Below are positions 37,040 through 48,900 of a DNA stretch of 64,000 bases, in pieces. The stretch covers positions 124,472,703 through 124,536,702 of the forward strand of contig NC_035443.2 in NCBI RefSeq assembly GCF_002127325.2, in the 5' to 3' direction. A program made the position numbers and the translations under genes. The DNA is from Helianthus annuus. Taxonomy: Eukaryota > Streptophyta > Magnoliopsida > Asterales > Asteraceae. The notes below the pieces were generated by a model. The model searched no databases, was not told where the DNA came from, and saw only the letters and a program-made list of their open reading frames with translations. How positions within the stretch are numbered: the first letter of the stretch is position 1; each line of letters opens with the position of its first letter.

Positions 37040-37701
37040 TCCTCACCCCCTTAAAAGAAATCTCGACCTCGAGATTTCCTCAAAATATGGAAGTACTTTC
37101 TGTCGTATAATGGTCTTAACCTCCACAACATATTTGGGCCTCTAAGGGCAGCCCAATTGACCTTTATAATAGGTACATGTTTTCTTTCGGAGCTTCTGAT
37201 CCTGTCGATCCTTATTCGATACTAGTTTCTCATCAAACCATAAGTTTTCAGTAATCTGCATATCATTATGTAATAATTCTATTGACTTATCGGCAAGACA
37301 TATCCTTAAATTACCAATGTGGAACACATTGTGAATACCATCAAGTTCCTTAGGTAAGTTTTAGCTTATAGGCTACCTATCTTGATATACTCGATTTGCT
37401 CGAATGGTCCTATATATTTGGATTTAACTTGTCTGATACATCAAAATGCAGTACACCTCTCTAGGGTGGTACTTTCTGTTGAATCTTGTTCCTCAACGAG
37501 AACCTAAGAGGTTTGCGACTCTCATCAATATTGATTTTCTGCCGATTATTGGCAACTTTCAGACGATTACGGATTCGTATGATCTTATCTGTTGTTGCCA
37601 AGGTAATTTCAGGTCCTGCTAATTGGACTTACCGAACTTTTGTCCAACAACGGACGTTTGGCATTCCATCTATACAAGGTTTCCAAAGGAGCAGCCTTAA
37701 T
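37040..37701 (-). pseudogene. pol: G1 integrase C-terminus, decayed
   Basis: Read on the minus strand, this keeps the pattern of a chromovirus integrase tail: ATTDKIIRIRNRLKVA with RQKINIDE (roughly 37530-37610), equivalent to the [18 protein letters not shown] segment of T2. Further downstream it is full of stops and frameshifts, ending at the PPT next to the LTR. It is cut at 37701 by C1. About 2 kb of RT/RNase H/integrase core expected between this piece and the RT remnant at 54171 is missing. Confidence 0.7.
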
Positions 37702-38098
37702 TGTAAAACCCGTGAGGATCACAATGATATCAATCTAACCTTGTGAAAGTGCGGAAACCAAACACAAAGTGATTCAAGAAACAATATAAAGATCAAATAA
37801 CAAATAATAAAGATGAATCAAACCGAAACTTGCATTCAACTGAAACGAAGACTGATACAAGATCGGATGGAACTCGGTTCCCTTGCTTGGTGTCGCCTAT
37901 GTTCTACTCGATGTCAACAACCCTTAATCAATAGATTAAGGGTGTTTAAATACTAAACATATAGGCCGAAACCTAGGCCCATGCGACTACCACTCTAGCC
38001 CAACCCACAAGTGTTTAACCCAAAACATAAACAAACTAATTACACAATCAACCCCTAAACACTGTTAACCTACATGAATAAACCTTCAGGTTCCAACA
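37702..38098 (-). repeat. C1 3' LTR (397 bp)
   Basis: Minus strand TGTTGGAACC...GGGTTTTACA. Identical by eye to 50237-50633. Confidence 0.95.
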
Positions 38099-38110
38099 AT
38101 CTCCCCCTAG
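38099..38110 (-). other. C1 polypurine tract
   Basis: Minus strand CTAGGGGGAGAT, directly next to the 3' LTR and 26 nt beyond the stop of the third ORF. Confidence 0.85.
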
Positions 38111-38136
38111 GTTTATGCATGCAGGTTCTTCTGTCT

Positions 38137-40767
38137 TCAGCTGCTTTGATGACCACCACTCATATTATCCTTGTATCCACCAAATCCCCGCTTGTGAATA
38201 TGCATAACAGAGGCTACTGCAGACGTCCACCCCTTAGCAATTTCTTCATACTTTTCAGTGGCTCTGATTTGGTTGCTTGCCAGTACTTCAATATCTTCAA
38301 CTGCAAGATTCAGCAAATCAATCTGATCAACCAAACAGTAGCTTTCATCTCCATCACAAACAATTACAGCTTGACCTAGACGTTCATTATACGCCCAAAA
38401 GTGCATAGTCTTCAGCGCCCCTTTAGGAATCTTTCTCACCAACGGAATCGTCTTTTCCTTGTCAGTAGCGGGCCAGTGCACTATCTTCATCCGCTTGTTT
38501 GTATATGGATCCCTGATTCCTTTCGCTGGTTTAACAGTGGTATCTGCTGTACGCATCGAGGGAAAACCTTTTGCAACTTCCCTTTTCAATCTCTCGAAGA
38601 ACATGTGACCAGGTCCACTAAGCTTATCATCCACATAAGGTTTATTTACCAAATCTGTTAAATCTACCTTAGTGAATGACTGAAATTGCCCTGAACGCTT
38701 GTACCATTCGACCGGTCCAACTTTTCTCTTAATCCACCACCTGTTACGATCATGATCATAACCCCAGCTAACAACACCAGATCGATTCCCTTTCTTGTCG
38801 TAGAGAGTTTCACCAACATCCATCAAATGATGTGTAGCACGTGCATCTTCATCATCAGGATTTGCATTTTTGTTCTTCAGAATTACAAACTCTCTCTTCT
38901 TCTTCAACCTCTCTGCTTTCGCTTTCTCTGCTTCTGGATCAGTAACCCTTTCAAAGTACTTTTCCATAGCAGCAGCCTTTTCAGCATTATCTTTCTCAAA
39001 AGCTTTCTTTCTGTTCTCTACATCAGTGGGATCAGAAAACTCTTGACCAAATTTCTTTTCAAGCTTGCCTCGCAGATCATAAACAATATTGAACAATAGA
39101 CCTACATCTCCCTGCAGTTGCTCAATCTGTTGATCTTTCTTCACAATGGTGTCTTCAAGTTGTATGATCTTCGCATCTTTATGAATAGAATCTTGTTCGA
39201 GCACAACCAAGCGTTTCTTCATATCTCTCATACTTATAAATTCATCATCATCACTGGAATCACTGTCGAAAGGCATTCTGAGTGGTTCAATAGGCCGTTT
39301 ACCACTAGAACTGCCCGGTTCTTCATGAATAGTACCAGAAGATCCAGCACTAACAGTATCAGAAGGCCCAGCTTCAGTGTGAGCTTCAACATTAGGTACA
39401 GCTTCAGTTTGAACTTCAACATGAGGCACAGCTTCATTTTGAGCTTCAACATTTGCCATAACTGTATCATCACCTTGAATTCCAGCATCAGACTCAAAGA
39501 AACTATCAGTAGTAGTGGTGGTGTCATCAACATTTGTTTCGAAATCAAACTTATATAAACCTTCAGCATCATCAGCAACAGTTACGGATTGATCTTTGCC
39601 TTGTTTGATAAACATTCCGGGTCTCGGATCCCGTCTTTTCCTTTTTAGCGGAATATCATCGGAATCCCTTGGGCTTTCTTCAGGCTCTTCAGTAGACACT
39701 GACAGATTGGTAGGAGGATTACCCATCGTGTCAGCCACTTTCTTTAACAACAGAGCCAAGTTCTCTGCAGAAATCACCGGATTTACAGTAGAAACAGCAT
39801 CAGCATTGACTTCAGGAGGAAGTTCAAAGTCATCATCATCAGAATCACATGCAATCTCAACACCTTCATCGTCAGAGTTAATAGTGATACGCTCTGGCTC
39901 TGGCTCATTTTCAGTACTCCTTTGAATGTCATGTTCTTCAGCAACTATGGCACGTGCAGGTATGGCTTGTGCCCTGACTGGATTCTCAACAACATCTTCG
40001 GTCTCTGCAAACTGACCGAACTTCTCTAACTCAATCAAACCCTCAAACTTCTTCTCTGTTCCTTTCTTTGTTGTAAGGGTACCAAAACAGGAAGGACCCA
40101 TGGGCTTTAACTCCAGCGTGTTACCCGATCTCCTCAATTCAGGATAACGAGCATTCAGAATCATCTGCACAAACCTAGGATACATCAAAAACTTATCCTT
40201 TCGTAGCCCAATAGCATTCCTTTTCATTGCCTCTAGAACGTATCGTGAATAGTTGAACGGCTCATTTGTAATCACGCAAATCAATGCAGCCGTCTGCGTT
40301 GTGTTTAGTTGATCAATTCCCCCTCGGTTCTCTGTCATGCACAATAGGAACATGTGCAATAACAAACGCCAGTATGGATGAACAAACTTTTTGACCAGGG
40401 GAGGAAATCTTCCTTCATAGCTTAGACGTGGCAAGATAGCTTCAATTGCTCCAGCAGCAAGCTCGATTGGATCCGTTTCTTGATCATTAAACTGCAACGC
40501 TTCCCTGATAACCTGCTCTGTCACGATAATCTTCGTTCCGTCGATCTCAGCAGTTATCGCTCCCTTTCCTTCAACAATTTCCACCTTTGCAGTCTTCCAG
40601 AAATCTCGTATAAGACTTTCATACACAACCGGATTGTCTCGAAGAGCGTGAACAATACGGCAAGTATTTAAGCCTTTAATCAAAGACGTGTACAACTGCT
40701 TGTGCTTTACAGGTGGAGGTGCCAAATACGCAACTTGATTGTGAGAAGCAATAAACTTTAGGTCCAT
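38137..40767 (-). CDS. C1 third ORF (env position), acidic coiled-coil protein of unknown function
   Basis: 876 aa from the ATG at 40765-40767. The frame is open a further 70 codons upstream (to 40977), but that part is translated repeat DNA. I chose the internal ATG because the conserved-looking protein starts there and because TGTGATGTGCAG, a good 3' splice site, ends 3 nt before it. Residues 1-250 look globular and resemble the putative plant transposon protein type of domain (recollection, not searched). Then come acidic Ser/Asp patches (298-316, 501-509), a basic NLS-like LKRKRRDP (374-381), and three 10-residue repeats of type VEAQNEAVPH (440-469). A coiled coil (about 512-632) and a Trp-rich C-terminal region (666-700) follow. 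No signal peptide or membrane helix is evident, so it is unlike an envelope glycoprotein. It may be a captured host-derived gene acting on chromatin, trafficking or movement; that is speculation. Confidence 0.85.
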   Translation of the reverse strand: MDLKFIASHNQVAYLAPPPVKHKQLYTSLIKGLNTCRIVHALRDNPVVYESLIRDFWKTAKVEIVEGKGAITAEIDGTKIIVTEQVIREALQFNDQETDPIELAAGAIEAILPRLSYEGRFPPLVKKFVHPYWRLLLHMFLLCMTENRGGIDQLNTTQTAALICVITNEPFNYSRYVLEAMKRNAIGLRKDKFLMYPRFVQMILNARYPELRRSGNTLELKPMGPSCFGTLTTKKGTEKKFEGLIELEKFGQFAETEDVVENPVRAQAIPARAIVAEEHDIQRSTENEPEPERITINSDDEGVEIACDSDDDDFELPPEVNADAVSTVNPVISAENLALLLKKVADTMGNPPTNLSVSTEEPEESPRDSDDIPLKRKRRDPRPGMFIKQGKDQSVTVADDAEGLYKFDFETNVDDTTTTTDSFFESDAGIQGDDTVMANVEAQNEAVPHVEVQTEAVPNVEAHTEAGPSDTVSAGSSGTIHEEPGSSSGKRPIEPLRMPFDSDSSDDDEFISMRDMKKRLVVLEQDSIHKDAKIIQLEDTIVKKDQQIEQLQGDVGLLFNIVYDLRGKLEKKFGQEFSDPTDVENRKKAFEKDNAEKAAAMEKYFERVTDPEAEKAKAERLKKKREFVILKNKNANPDDEDARATHHLMDVGETLYDKKGNRSGVVSWGYDHDRNRWWIKRKVGPVEWYKRSGQFQSFTKVDLTDLVNKPYVDDKLSGPGHMFFERLKREVAKGFPSMRTADTTVKPAKGIRDPYTNKRMKIVHWPATDKEKTIPLVRKIPKGALKTMHFWAYNERLGQAVIVCDGDESYCLVDQIDLLNLAVEDIEVLASNQIRATEKYEEIAKGWTSAVASVMHIHKRGFGGYKDNMSGGHQSS

Positions 40768-42566
40768 TTTCTGCACATCACACAAAAAGTATAAGTTTCC
40801 AATAGCACAGTGATAAAAATTAAAAATAAAACAAACACTGTTACTATTCACTCGTAACCATGAGTCGCAACCCAAGATTTCGAGTCGAAACCATGAGTCG
40901 CAACCAGGATAACTGAGTCGCAACCATGAGATTGCGAGTCGCAACCATGAGTCGCAACAGACCAAAATGAGTCGCAACCATGAGTCGCAATCTCGAGGTT
41001 GCGAGTCGTAATCATTGGTTTCGAGTCCTGTTGTTCTTGATTGCGACTGGAAACTTCATCGGAAACTTCAACATGTCATCGGAAAATTCATCGGAAACAT
41101 CAAATCTTCATCGGAATCTTCATAGATTCGCCGGAATCTTCAACAATCCTGCAAAATCTTGAAGAGTGACGTCACATTTACCTGTTGATGATCTAACTTG
41201 ATTGCGAGTCGCAACCGGAATTTGAGTCGGAATCTGATTGCGGCCGGAATTGTTGAGAGAGAATTCAGAGTAGATTGCGAGTGAACAATGAAGTTATGAC
41301 TCGTAATCAGCCTTTTATATGACCACTGTTTCTCATGGGCCCAAGTCTGTTGGGCTTAGGCCTCATGGACTTGGGCTTTGCAAATATTTTCAGAATTTTG
41401 GGCTTAAAAAAATGTTTTTCAACAGTAATTTAAACAAACCCAATTAAAATTTGATTTTCAAATAACCCATCAAACCCATTGAGCATTATCTTGCAACACA
41501 AAACCTAAACAAAAATAAATAATAAATATTATTTACAAAATAAAACAGGAAATTTGCATAGATGCTCAGGGATCAAATCACAGGGTCTCGGGCATGACTT
41601 CACTTATCAACACTGATCTACTAGAGGATGATCTAGACGATTGCTAGTATATTTGTCCTCTTAAACTCATCTCCCTAGATCTTTTCCATATAACTGCCTG
41701 TATCTCTTTTTATCATGTTTTGATATTTTTAATAATGAGCACCCAAACAAATACTAATCAAATCCCGGAATTATGCACAGCTCACTCTATCATGCAAGCA
41801 GTTTCCCTACCACATATTTCACAAGCCCAATCCAAATTTCTGAAATCTTAACTGGGAATAGGTTGAGAAAAGAACAGAATAGATCTTAGAATGAGATGAT
41901 ATAATATACAGATCAAATGAGTTTTCTCAATTTGATATAGGTTTATTGGGTTTCTTTTGGGCACTAGAGGGCCTCTTTCGGGTGTTAATTGATCTACAGA
42001 TCGACAACGTACAGCTAGGTCAGCATGTATCTGGATGCAGCAGAAGCTGACGTTGCCTAGCACCTCCAGGTCAGCATGTATCTGGATGCAGCAGAGGAGG
42101 TACACGACTTTTTCAGATAAGATTTCAGAATCAGACCAAAATTGTGTGTATCGGGAAAAGCATACGAACATTCAAATAGACATGAGCTAATTCCAAGTGA
42201 TTTTCTTTTCTGAGGTCATGTACTGGTTTAGTTCTGAACAGAAACAGCTATTGTTTCCAATCTTAAGGATAGAGCCTACCAACACATCATACTAGAGTCA
42301 AACAATTTCGATACTGGTCTTACATGAGTCAGCCCTTGACCATAAAGTGAAAATTCATTTCATTTCCCAGTCCAGCCATACTTCCTTTTGAAACTCTTTT
42401 TGTATTTTTCGATTTTTTCAATGTTTTTGTATTTTTCGATTTTTTCAATGTTTTTGTATTTTTCGATTTTTCTCCCCCTAAATTTGTGCATAAATAAAAA
42501 CTACCTAAGAATAGAAAACTTTATGAACAAATTTTACCTACGAAAACAAAACAAAACAAAATATGC
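40768..42566 (-). other. C1 spacer between pol and third ORF, with reiterated motifs
   Basis: No gene. It contains about eleven copies of GAGTCG, mostly within GAGTCGCAACC or TTGCGAGTCGCAAC (40855-41240), the same word family found in the leader upstream of gag. It also has a 51-bp-spaced duplication of GGTCAGCATGTATCTGGATG (42018 and 42069) and three 27-bp tandem units (42397-42473) just beyond the pol stop. Confidence 0.7.
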
Positions 42567-45500
42567 TCAATCAGTAAAGCGGATCATTTTTAGAAAATCC
42601 ACAAGCACTCTGAATTTCGAGCTGCTGACAGGTTTAGTGAACAAATCGGCAGCATTTGCATCTGTGTCGATTTGTTCAAGCGTAATCAGACCTCTGTCAA
42701 AACAGTCTCGAATGAAATGAACTTTAATATCAATGTGCTTGGTTTTGGAGTGAAAAACAGGATTTCTAACAATTTGTATTGCAGCATCATTATCGCAGTA
42801 AATAGTAGTGTTAAGATATGTCAAACCATAATCCTGCAATTGATGTTGCATCCACACCACTTGAGAGCAAGAAGCAGAAGCAGCAACATACTCAGCTTCA
42901 GCTGTGGATATCGCCACCGTTTGTTGTTTCTTGCACTGCCAAGAAATGAGCCGATCACCCAAAAATTGACATCCCGCAGAAGTGGATTTCCTGTCACTGT
43001 CAGTACCTCCAAAATTGCTGTCAGAGAAAGCAAACAAGTCAAAATTGGAATCTCTCGGATACCACAGACCAAACCGAGGTCGGCCTTTTAGATACCGAAA
43101 GATCCGTTTAACAGCAATAAGATGAGAAGTTTTAGGATTAGCCTGATAGCGTGCACAGTTGCAAACAGCGAACATGATGTCCGGACGGCTAGCTGTGAGA
43201 TACATCAATGACCCAATCATTGACCTATATTGACGTTGATTTACAGACTCTCCTTCTTCATCTTCAGTCAACAATGGTCTCTCAGCCATAGGTGTCTCAG
43301 CAGGCTTTGCATCCGTGAACTTGAACTTTGCCAGCACATCATCCACATACTTCCCTTGATGAATCAGAATTCCTTGCGAACTCTGCTTGACTTGAAGGCC
43401 CAAAAACAGAGTCATCTCCCCCAGAGCACTCATTTCAAACTTTTTCTTCATAACTTTCTCGAATTCCTTGCATAGATCCTCGCTTGTTGATCCGAAAATA
43501 ATATCATCAACGTAGATTTGAACCAAGATTTGATCACTGCCTACCCTCTTGATGAACAGAGTCTGGTCAATAGTGCCACGTGTATATCCATGAGCCAACA
43601 GATGTTCTGTTAGGATGGCATACCAAGCACGAGGAGCCTGGTGTAACCCATACAGTGCCTTGTCTAACTTGTAGGCATAATCAGGATGATCTGGATGCAC
43701 GAATCCTGGCGGTTGCTCGACGAAAATTTCTTCCTTCACATCTCCATAGAGAAACGCGGTCTTGACATCCATCTGATAAACAGTGAATCCCATGTATGAC
43801 GCGTACGCCAAAAAGATCCGGATGGCTTCAAGTCGTGCAACCGGTGCATATACTTCATCATAATCCAGTCCTTCGATTTGCCTAAAACCCTGAACCACCA
43901 GTCTTGCTTTGTTTCGAACGATGACTCCTGCAGAATCCTGCTTGTTTCGAAATACCCATCTAGTTCCAAGCTTACGCTTTCCTGCTGGCAACTTGACAAG
44001 CTTCCATACTCCAAGTTTTTCAAACTGGTTCAGCTCTTCGTGCATAGCATCTACCCAGCCAGGTTCCTGCAAAGCTATATCAATGGTTTTAGGTTCGATT
44101 TGAGAAAGATAACTAGAATATAAGCAAGTGTTAATGGTCCCTGATTGACTCCTGGTCAAAACTCCTGCATTTACAGGACCAATCACATTTTCGATTGGGT
44201 GATTGCGTTGAACACTCGTCGGTATGGCCAAATCTGGTACCGTCTCCTCTTCAGTGGTGGTGTTGCTACACTCCCCCTCATCAGGTGCACTTGTAGTGTG
44301 AATTACAGGAGAAGTGACTGTACAATCCTCAGGGATTGGATCAGGAAACATTTCAGAGTCACTGGTTGATGCACCTTCAGGGGATTGATTGACCACCGGT
44401 GTCGGTGTAGGATGGTGCGTGAACACCATTCCCGGTGGATCAACAGTATGATGCTTCACAATTTCTTCCATCTGTACTTCGTCCTCTGTATCTTCAAACG
44501 ACAATGGTTGTTTTGGAACTGATTCACCTGCAACTGAAACATCACTTGACAAAATGTTAAATGATTTAAACAGAGCAGAATAATCATATAACCAATCTGG
44601 ACCGACTCTAGCGTCCGTAGCATTCTCTTCAAGCCATTCGATGTTGCACGACTCAACAACTTTCCTAGTTACTTTGTTGTATACCCTATAAGCAGAGCCT
44701 TTAGCATATCCAACAAAGTAACATTCGTCACCTTTGACTTCAAACTTTCCATTTGAGTCCATTAGTAATAATACACATGGACAACCAAAAATACGAAAGT
44801 GTGAAACCGAAGGTTTATGTCCTTCCAGAATCTCATAAGGGGTTTTCATGTGACGTTTATTAACTAAAGCATGATTCTGGATATAACAAGCCGTGCTAAC
44901 AGCTTCGGCCCAAAAGAAGCTAGGAAGCTTTGAATCAGCCAGCATGGTACGTGCTGCCTCAATTAGAGTACGATTCCTTCTTTCAGCCACTCCATTCTGT
45001 TGTGGAGTTCGAGGCGCACTGAACTGTCGATCAATTCCCTTTTCACTGCAGAACGTGTCCAAAGTAACATTCTTGAATTCTGTCCCATTGTCTGATCGAA
45101 TAACCTTCACCTTAGTACTCGCTTGATTTTCAGCCAATGTAATGAACTGTTTCACCAGTGCAGCAGTTTCGTTTTTGTGACTGAGAAAATACACCCATGT
45201 GTAGCGAGAGTAATCATCGACGATTACTAGACAGTAGGCTTTCTTCCCGATACTCAGCACATTCACTGGACCAAAAAGATCCATGTGAAGTAGTTCGAGT
45301 ACAGCTTTTGTCGAGGGTACTGGTTTAGACTTGTGAGGTTTTCGATGAGCCTTCCCTTTCGCACAAGCAACACACTTCTCCACCAACATGAAATCCTTGA
45401 TCGGAAGATCTCGTACCAATTGACCTTTAGCTAGACGATTCAGATTTTTCATATTCACGTGCCCGAGTCGACGGTGCCACAATAAACCATCATGCTCTGA

Positions 45501-45938
45501 AATCTTCGAGAATAAGCAGGTGATCTCTTCACACGGCTTCTTGTTCATATCAATGACGTAAGCGTTTCCTTTTCTTTCAGCAGTCATCAAGAACCAGTCT
45601 TCTGGAATAACGATCCCAGGCTTCAGAACATGACATCCCTTCTTCGTAAAATGAACTGAATTCCCTCTATCACAAATCTGCGAAATGCTCAACAGATTGT
45701 GTTTCAGTTCTGGAACATAATTGACATTTTCAAAGCTGAGAACACCGTTTTGAACAGTTCCTTTCAAAGTGATTCTGCCAGATTCACCTCCCGCAAATGA
45801 GACATATCCACCATTAAATTCTTTGACATTCACAAGCTGGGATAAGTCTCCTGTCATGTGCCTGGAACAGCCACTATCCATGTACCAGAGGCGCACGGTA
45901 GTCCTCCACAGCTGTTCCTGCACGAGTAGCGGGATTAG
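42567..45938 (-). CDS. pol: C1 pol: protease, integrase, RT, RNase H (copia order)
   Basis: About 1118 aa counted from the GTG codon at 45921-45923; the frame is open back to 45938. Protease DSGCSRHM (residues 16-23). Integrase zinc site H150, H155, C184, C187 and catalytic D215, D278, E314 (D-x35-E intact). RT about 618-860 with YVDD at 804-807. RNase H about 965-1095 with D968, E1011, D1044. The protein ends FLKMIRFTD. The integrase-before-RT order defines Ty1/copia. No in-frame ATG opens the frame and gag ends in a TAA (45935-45937) that overlaps it by -1, so expression probably needs a -1 shift or an internal acceptor (CGTGCAG lies at 45918-45924). All core motifs are present. Confidence 0.95.
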   Translation of the reverse strand, partial: LIPLLVQEQLWRTTVRLWYMDSGCSRHMTGDLSQLVNVKEFNGGYVSFAGGESGRITLKGTVQNGVLSFENVNYVPELKHNLLSISQICDRGNSVHFTKKGCHVLKPGIVIPEDWFLMTAERKGNAYVIDMNKKPCEEITCLFSKISEHDGLLWHRRLGHVNMKNLNRLAKGQLVRDLPIKDFMLVEKCVACAKGKAHRKPHKSKPVPSTKAVLELLHMDLFGPVNVLSIGKKAYCLVIVDDYSRYTWVYFLSHKNETAALVKQFITLAENQASTKVKVIRSDNGTEFKNVTLDTFCSEKGIDRQFSAPRTPQQNGVAERRNRTLIEAARTMLADSKLPSFFWAEAVSTACYIQNHALVNKRHMKTPYEILEGHKPSVSHFRIFGCPCVLLLMDSNGKFEVKGDECYFVGYAKGSAYRVYNKVTRKVVESCNIEWLEENATDARVGPDWLYDYSALFKSFNILSSDVSVAGESVPKQPLSFEDTEDEVQMEEIVKHHTVDPPGMVFTHHPTPTPVVNQSPEGASTSDSEMFPDPIPEDCTVTSPVIHTTSAPDEGECSNTTTEEETVPDLAIPTSVQRNHPIENVIGPVNAGVLTRSQSGTINTCLYSSYLSQIEPKTIDIALQEPGWVDAMHEELNQFEKLGVWKLVKLPAGKRKLGTRWVFRNKQDSAGVIVRNKARLVVQGFRQIEGLDYDEVYAPVARLEAIRIFLAYASYMGFTVYQMDVKTAFLYGDVKEEIFVEQPPGFVHPDHPDYAYKLDKALYGLHQAPRAWYAILTEHLLAHGYTRGTIDQTLFIKRVGSDQILVQIYVDDIIFGSTSEDLCKEFEKVMKKKFEMSALGEMTLFLGLQVKQSSQGILIHQGKYVDDVLAKFKFTDAKPAETPMAERPLLTEDEEGESVNQRQYRSMIGSLMYLTASRPDIMFAVCNCARYQANPKTSHLIAVKRIFRYLKGRPRFGLWYPRDSNFDLFAFSDSNFGGTDSDRKSTSAGCQFLGDRLISWQCKKQQTVAISTAEAEYVAASASCSQVVWMQHQLQDYGLTYLNTTIYCDNDAAIQIVRNPVFHSKTKHIDIKVHFIRDCFDRGLITLEQIDTDANAADLFTKPVSSSKFRVLVDFLKMIRFTD

Positions 45939-48900
45939 TTAGATTTAGGAACCCAGCCCATAGTGGATCTGGGTTTCCCTTGAGCATCGAAATACGTTAC
46001 TCTTTGCCACACTAAATTCTCTTTGTTTAGAAATTTTGAAACATTTCTGTGTGCGGCCTTTTGATAATATGACTTCATTGGATTGGATTGCATGCCATTG
46101 ACCTTAGGTTTCCAAAACTGTCTTGACCAGTTAGAATTTAAACTTTCAAAAGCGTTACCAAAATAATTTCTCTGATTACGCTGAAAATTTGTTTGTCGGT
46201 TCTGATTAAGGCGTTTGGCTGCATTCCAATCCTGATCAGAAGGTCTAGTCCTATGATGATCTTTGCTCTTCATCGTCTTAGTCCGAGCAGACTTCATAGA
46301 CTCCGAACATTTAGATCGATTAGACGTAACTTTCTGATTTCGCCCTGATGATTTCTTGTCTGGTGTCCTTGGGAGTTTACCACAATTTCTGGCAATGTGG
46401 CCGGCAATGCCACAGTTAAAACAAGTTTGACGCTTCACATTTTGAACATTTTTGACATTAGGTCTCTGCTTGTTCGATTTCATGTGATTCAACGTTTTAG
46501 TTTTCTGACCATGTTTGATTTGTGGTTTTTCTTTAATCAACTTTTCTGCTGATGATTTCACCCTTTTACCAACCCCCTTTTCCTTTTCACTTACTCTTGA
46601 TTCCGAATTTGAACATGTATGAGCTTCATCCAAATGTGTTTTATCAACACATTTATCATCTGAAACTGATTCAGGTTCACTTTCCGAACAAGAAGAAGTT
46701 TCAACAGTATGCTCTTCCTTAATGCATTTCTCGAGTGAAACTGATTCAGGTTCACTTTCTGATCCTGAAGAAGTTTCATCAACTTGCACTTCCTTAATGC
46801 ATTTCTCGAGTGAAACTGATTCAGGTTCACTTTCTGATCCTGAAGAAGTTTCATCAACATGCATTTCCTCAGAGCATTTACTTTGTGACACAGGTTCTGA
46901 TTCATTTGGTAATTCGGTTTCCAATGGGGTTCCACTAGATTCAACATTAGGGACACCCACTGAGACAGGTTCAGAAGAAGAATCAGGATACACTTGATTT
47001 TCTTGAGAAATAGTTTCAGTGGTTTCACTGAATGCATCCTTGGGGACCGCACCTGTAACATTATCACAAGCTGAAACATTTGATATGTTATCATCACAAA
47101 CATTAGCTGAAAAACAATCATCACCACAAATATTGTTCAAATCATCCACACAAACATTATCAGTTTTGCCCAAAACAGCAGGCTCACAAGACGAAACAAA
47201 CGCAGAAAACGACGCAAACAAAGAATTAGTAAAAGCAATGTCTGACTCAGTTGGTTCAGAGTAATATTCAAAATAAGGTTCAGAAATGTTTGAAACAATA
47301 ACTGGTTCACTCCCATGAACATCATCACATCTTACTTCTGAGCTATCATCTGCACATGACAACGAGATGTTAGGATCAATTGTGCCTTTAGGAATAAACT
47401 TTAAAGGCGAGGGCTTTTGTGGCTCAACAGTTTTGTTGTGAACAGACGATTTGCTAGATGAGCCATAAGTCATTTTGCTTTCATTCAAGATCTCCTCCTC
47501 AGACATTGGCAAATAAGTGTAATTGTTATTGTAAGGAGGAGGAGTCTGATTGTAACCCAAACCCGACCCTTTCTTCTTAGAGTAAGCCAATTGTTCATCA
47601 CACAGATTTTTTACTAACTTACTGGAGGAATCAAATTTCTTGATATTTAATTGATTGATTTGATATTTGTCTCTTACATTCTCCAGTTCCTTAGTTACTT
47701 CACATAATTTTTCTTTGACTATCATGAGTTGGGCTTTAGCTACACTGACATCGTCCTTTAGTTGAACGATGTCCTTACGCTGAGCTTCGACTTTCTCTTT
47801 GAAAAGTTTTTCATTTTTCGTTAAAGTGAAATTTTTTCTTTTAATTTCATTGTAATCTTCGATTAGCTCAGCGTTGTGTATTCTATAAGCCTCAACACGT
47901 TCCCTACATTCAGGAGTGCAGAAAACTGAAAGTACCTCTTCTTTGGTGAGACCTTTGACAGGTGCTGACAGGATTTGAGTCATGAAAGCGAAATCGTCAG
48001 CAGTAGTCTCTTCCTGTGGCTCAGGGTCATGCTCGTTTGAGGTCATGAAAGCAATGTTAGAAGTTGCAGCTTGATTATCTGGAGCTGATATGTTCAGACG
48101 CTCAATCTCAGAAGACCAGTCAAAGTTGACATTTGGCTGCACCACCAGCGCTTGTGCTAATCCCTGCGGCTGTGGACTTCCAGAGGCAGCTGCATCTGCT
48201 ATACTTGTAGTAGACACAAGAGCCCTTTCTCGATTAGGAGTAGCTGGTTGTGCAGGAATAGTAGGATTCTGATCTCTGTTCATGGGTGGCTTCGGGCAGT
48301 TCCTAGCATAGTGTCCTTCCTCATGACAGTTGTAACAGCGAAGATTGAAGGGCACTTTAGAAGCTCCATTCCAAGCGTTACCCCACCTGTTTTTACCCGT
48401 TTTCTTCACAAACTTTTGAGCTCTGAATGCCGCCATTGCCATTTGCCAGGTGATATCCATTTCTTCAACATCATCTGGATGAATCTGTGACAAATCATCT
48501 TGACTCCACTTTGGTGGATCAAGCTTCCCTGCAAGAAAAGCATTCAAACAGTTGATTACAGAAGCTGCTATGTCTAGCTTTTCCTTTGACTGACTTGCGA
48601 AGAATGCCATCATCTCATTGTTCGAAGAGTGAGCTGAAGCAGAGGCAGCAGCAGAAGCCTTTCCAGCATTTTGAACTGAAGCTGGAGAAGCTGAAGAGAC
48701 GATTTGATTTGAGGATCCAGATTGAGAGACAGAGGAATTATTGCGAAACATCTGAAATCCTCCTTGTGATAGAAGAGCTGTGTTGCTGTCGCTAGACGTA
48801 GTTGGAGCTATTGAGAAACCGGCAGCCAGCATGCTGTTCTTGTAGTTAGTCTCTCTCTGCTTGTCATCCAATTCACAAGCTTTGATATGCGAGATCATCT

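Noticed and set aside
38137..40767. Calling the C1 third ORF an envelope gene
   Set aside because: No signal peptide, membrane helix, cleavage site or fusion-peptide-like segment is visible; only its position is env-like.
40768..40977. Upstream 70-codon extension of the C1 third ORF
   Set aside because: It translates the GAGTCGCAACC repeats (CDSWLRL-type phrases) and lies before the acceptor-like site; the ATG at 40767 is a better start.
45930..45950. Canonical -1 slippery heptamer at the C1 gag-pol border
   Set aside because: The sequence around AAA-TCT-AAC-TAA does not fit X-XXY-YYZ; a frameshift remains only one option.
46722..46997. 91-codon plus-strand ORF with exact repeats
   Set aside because: Antisense reading of the 75-bp repeats in C1 gag.
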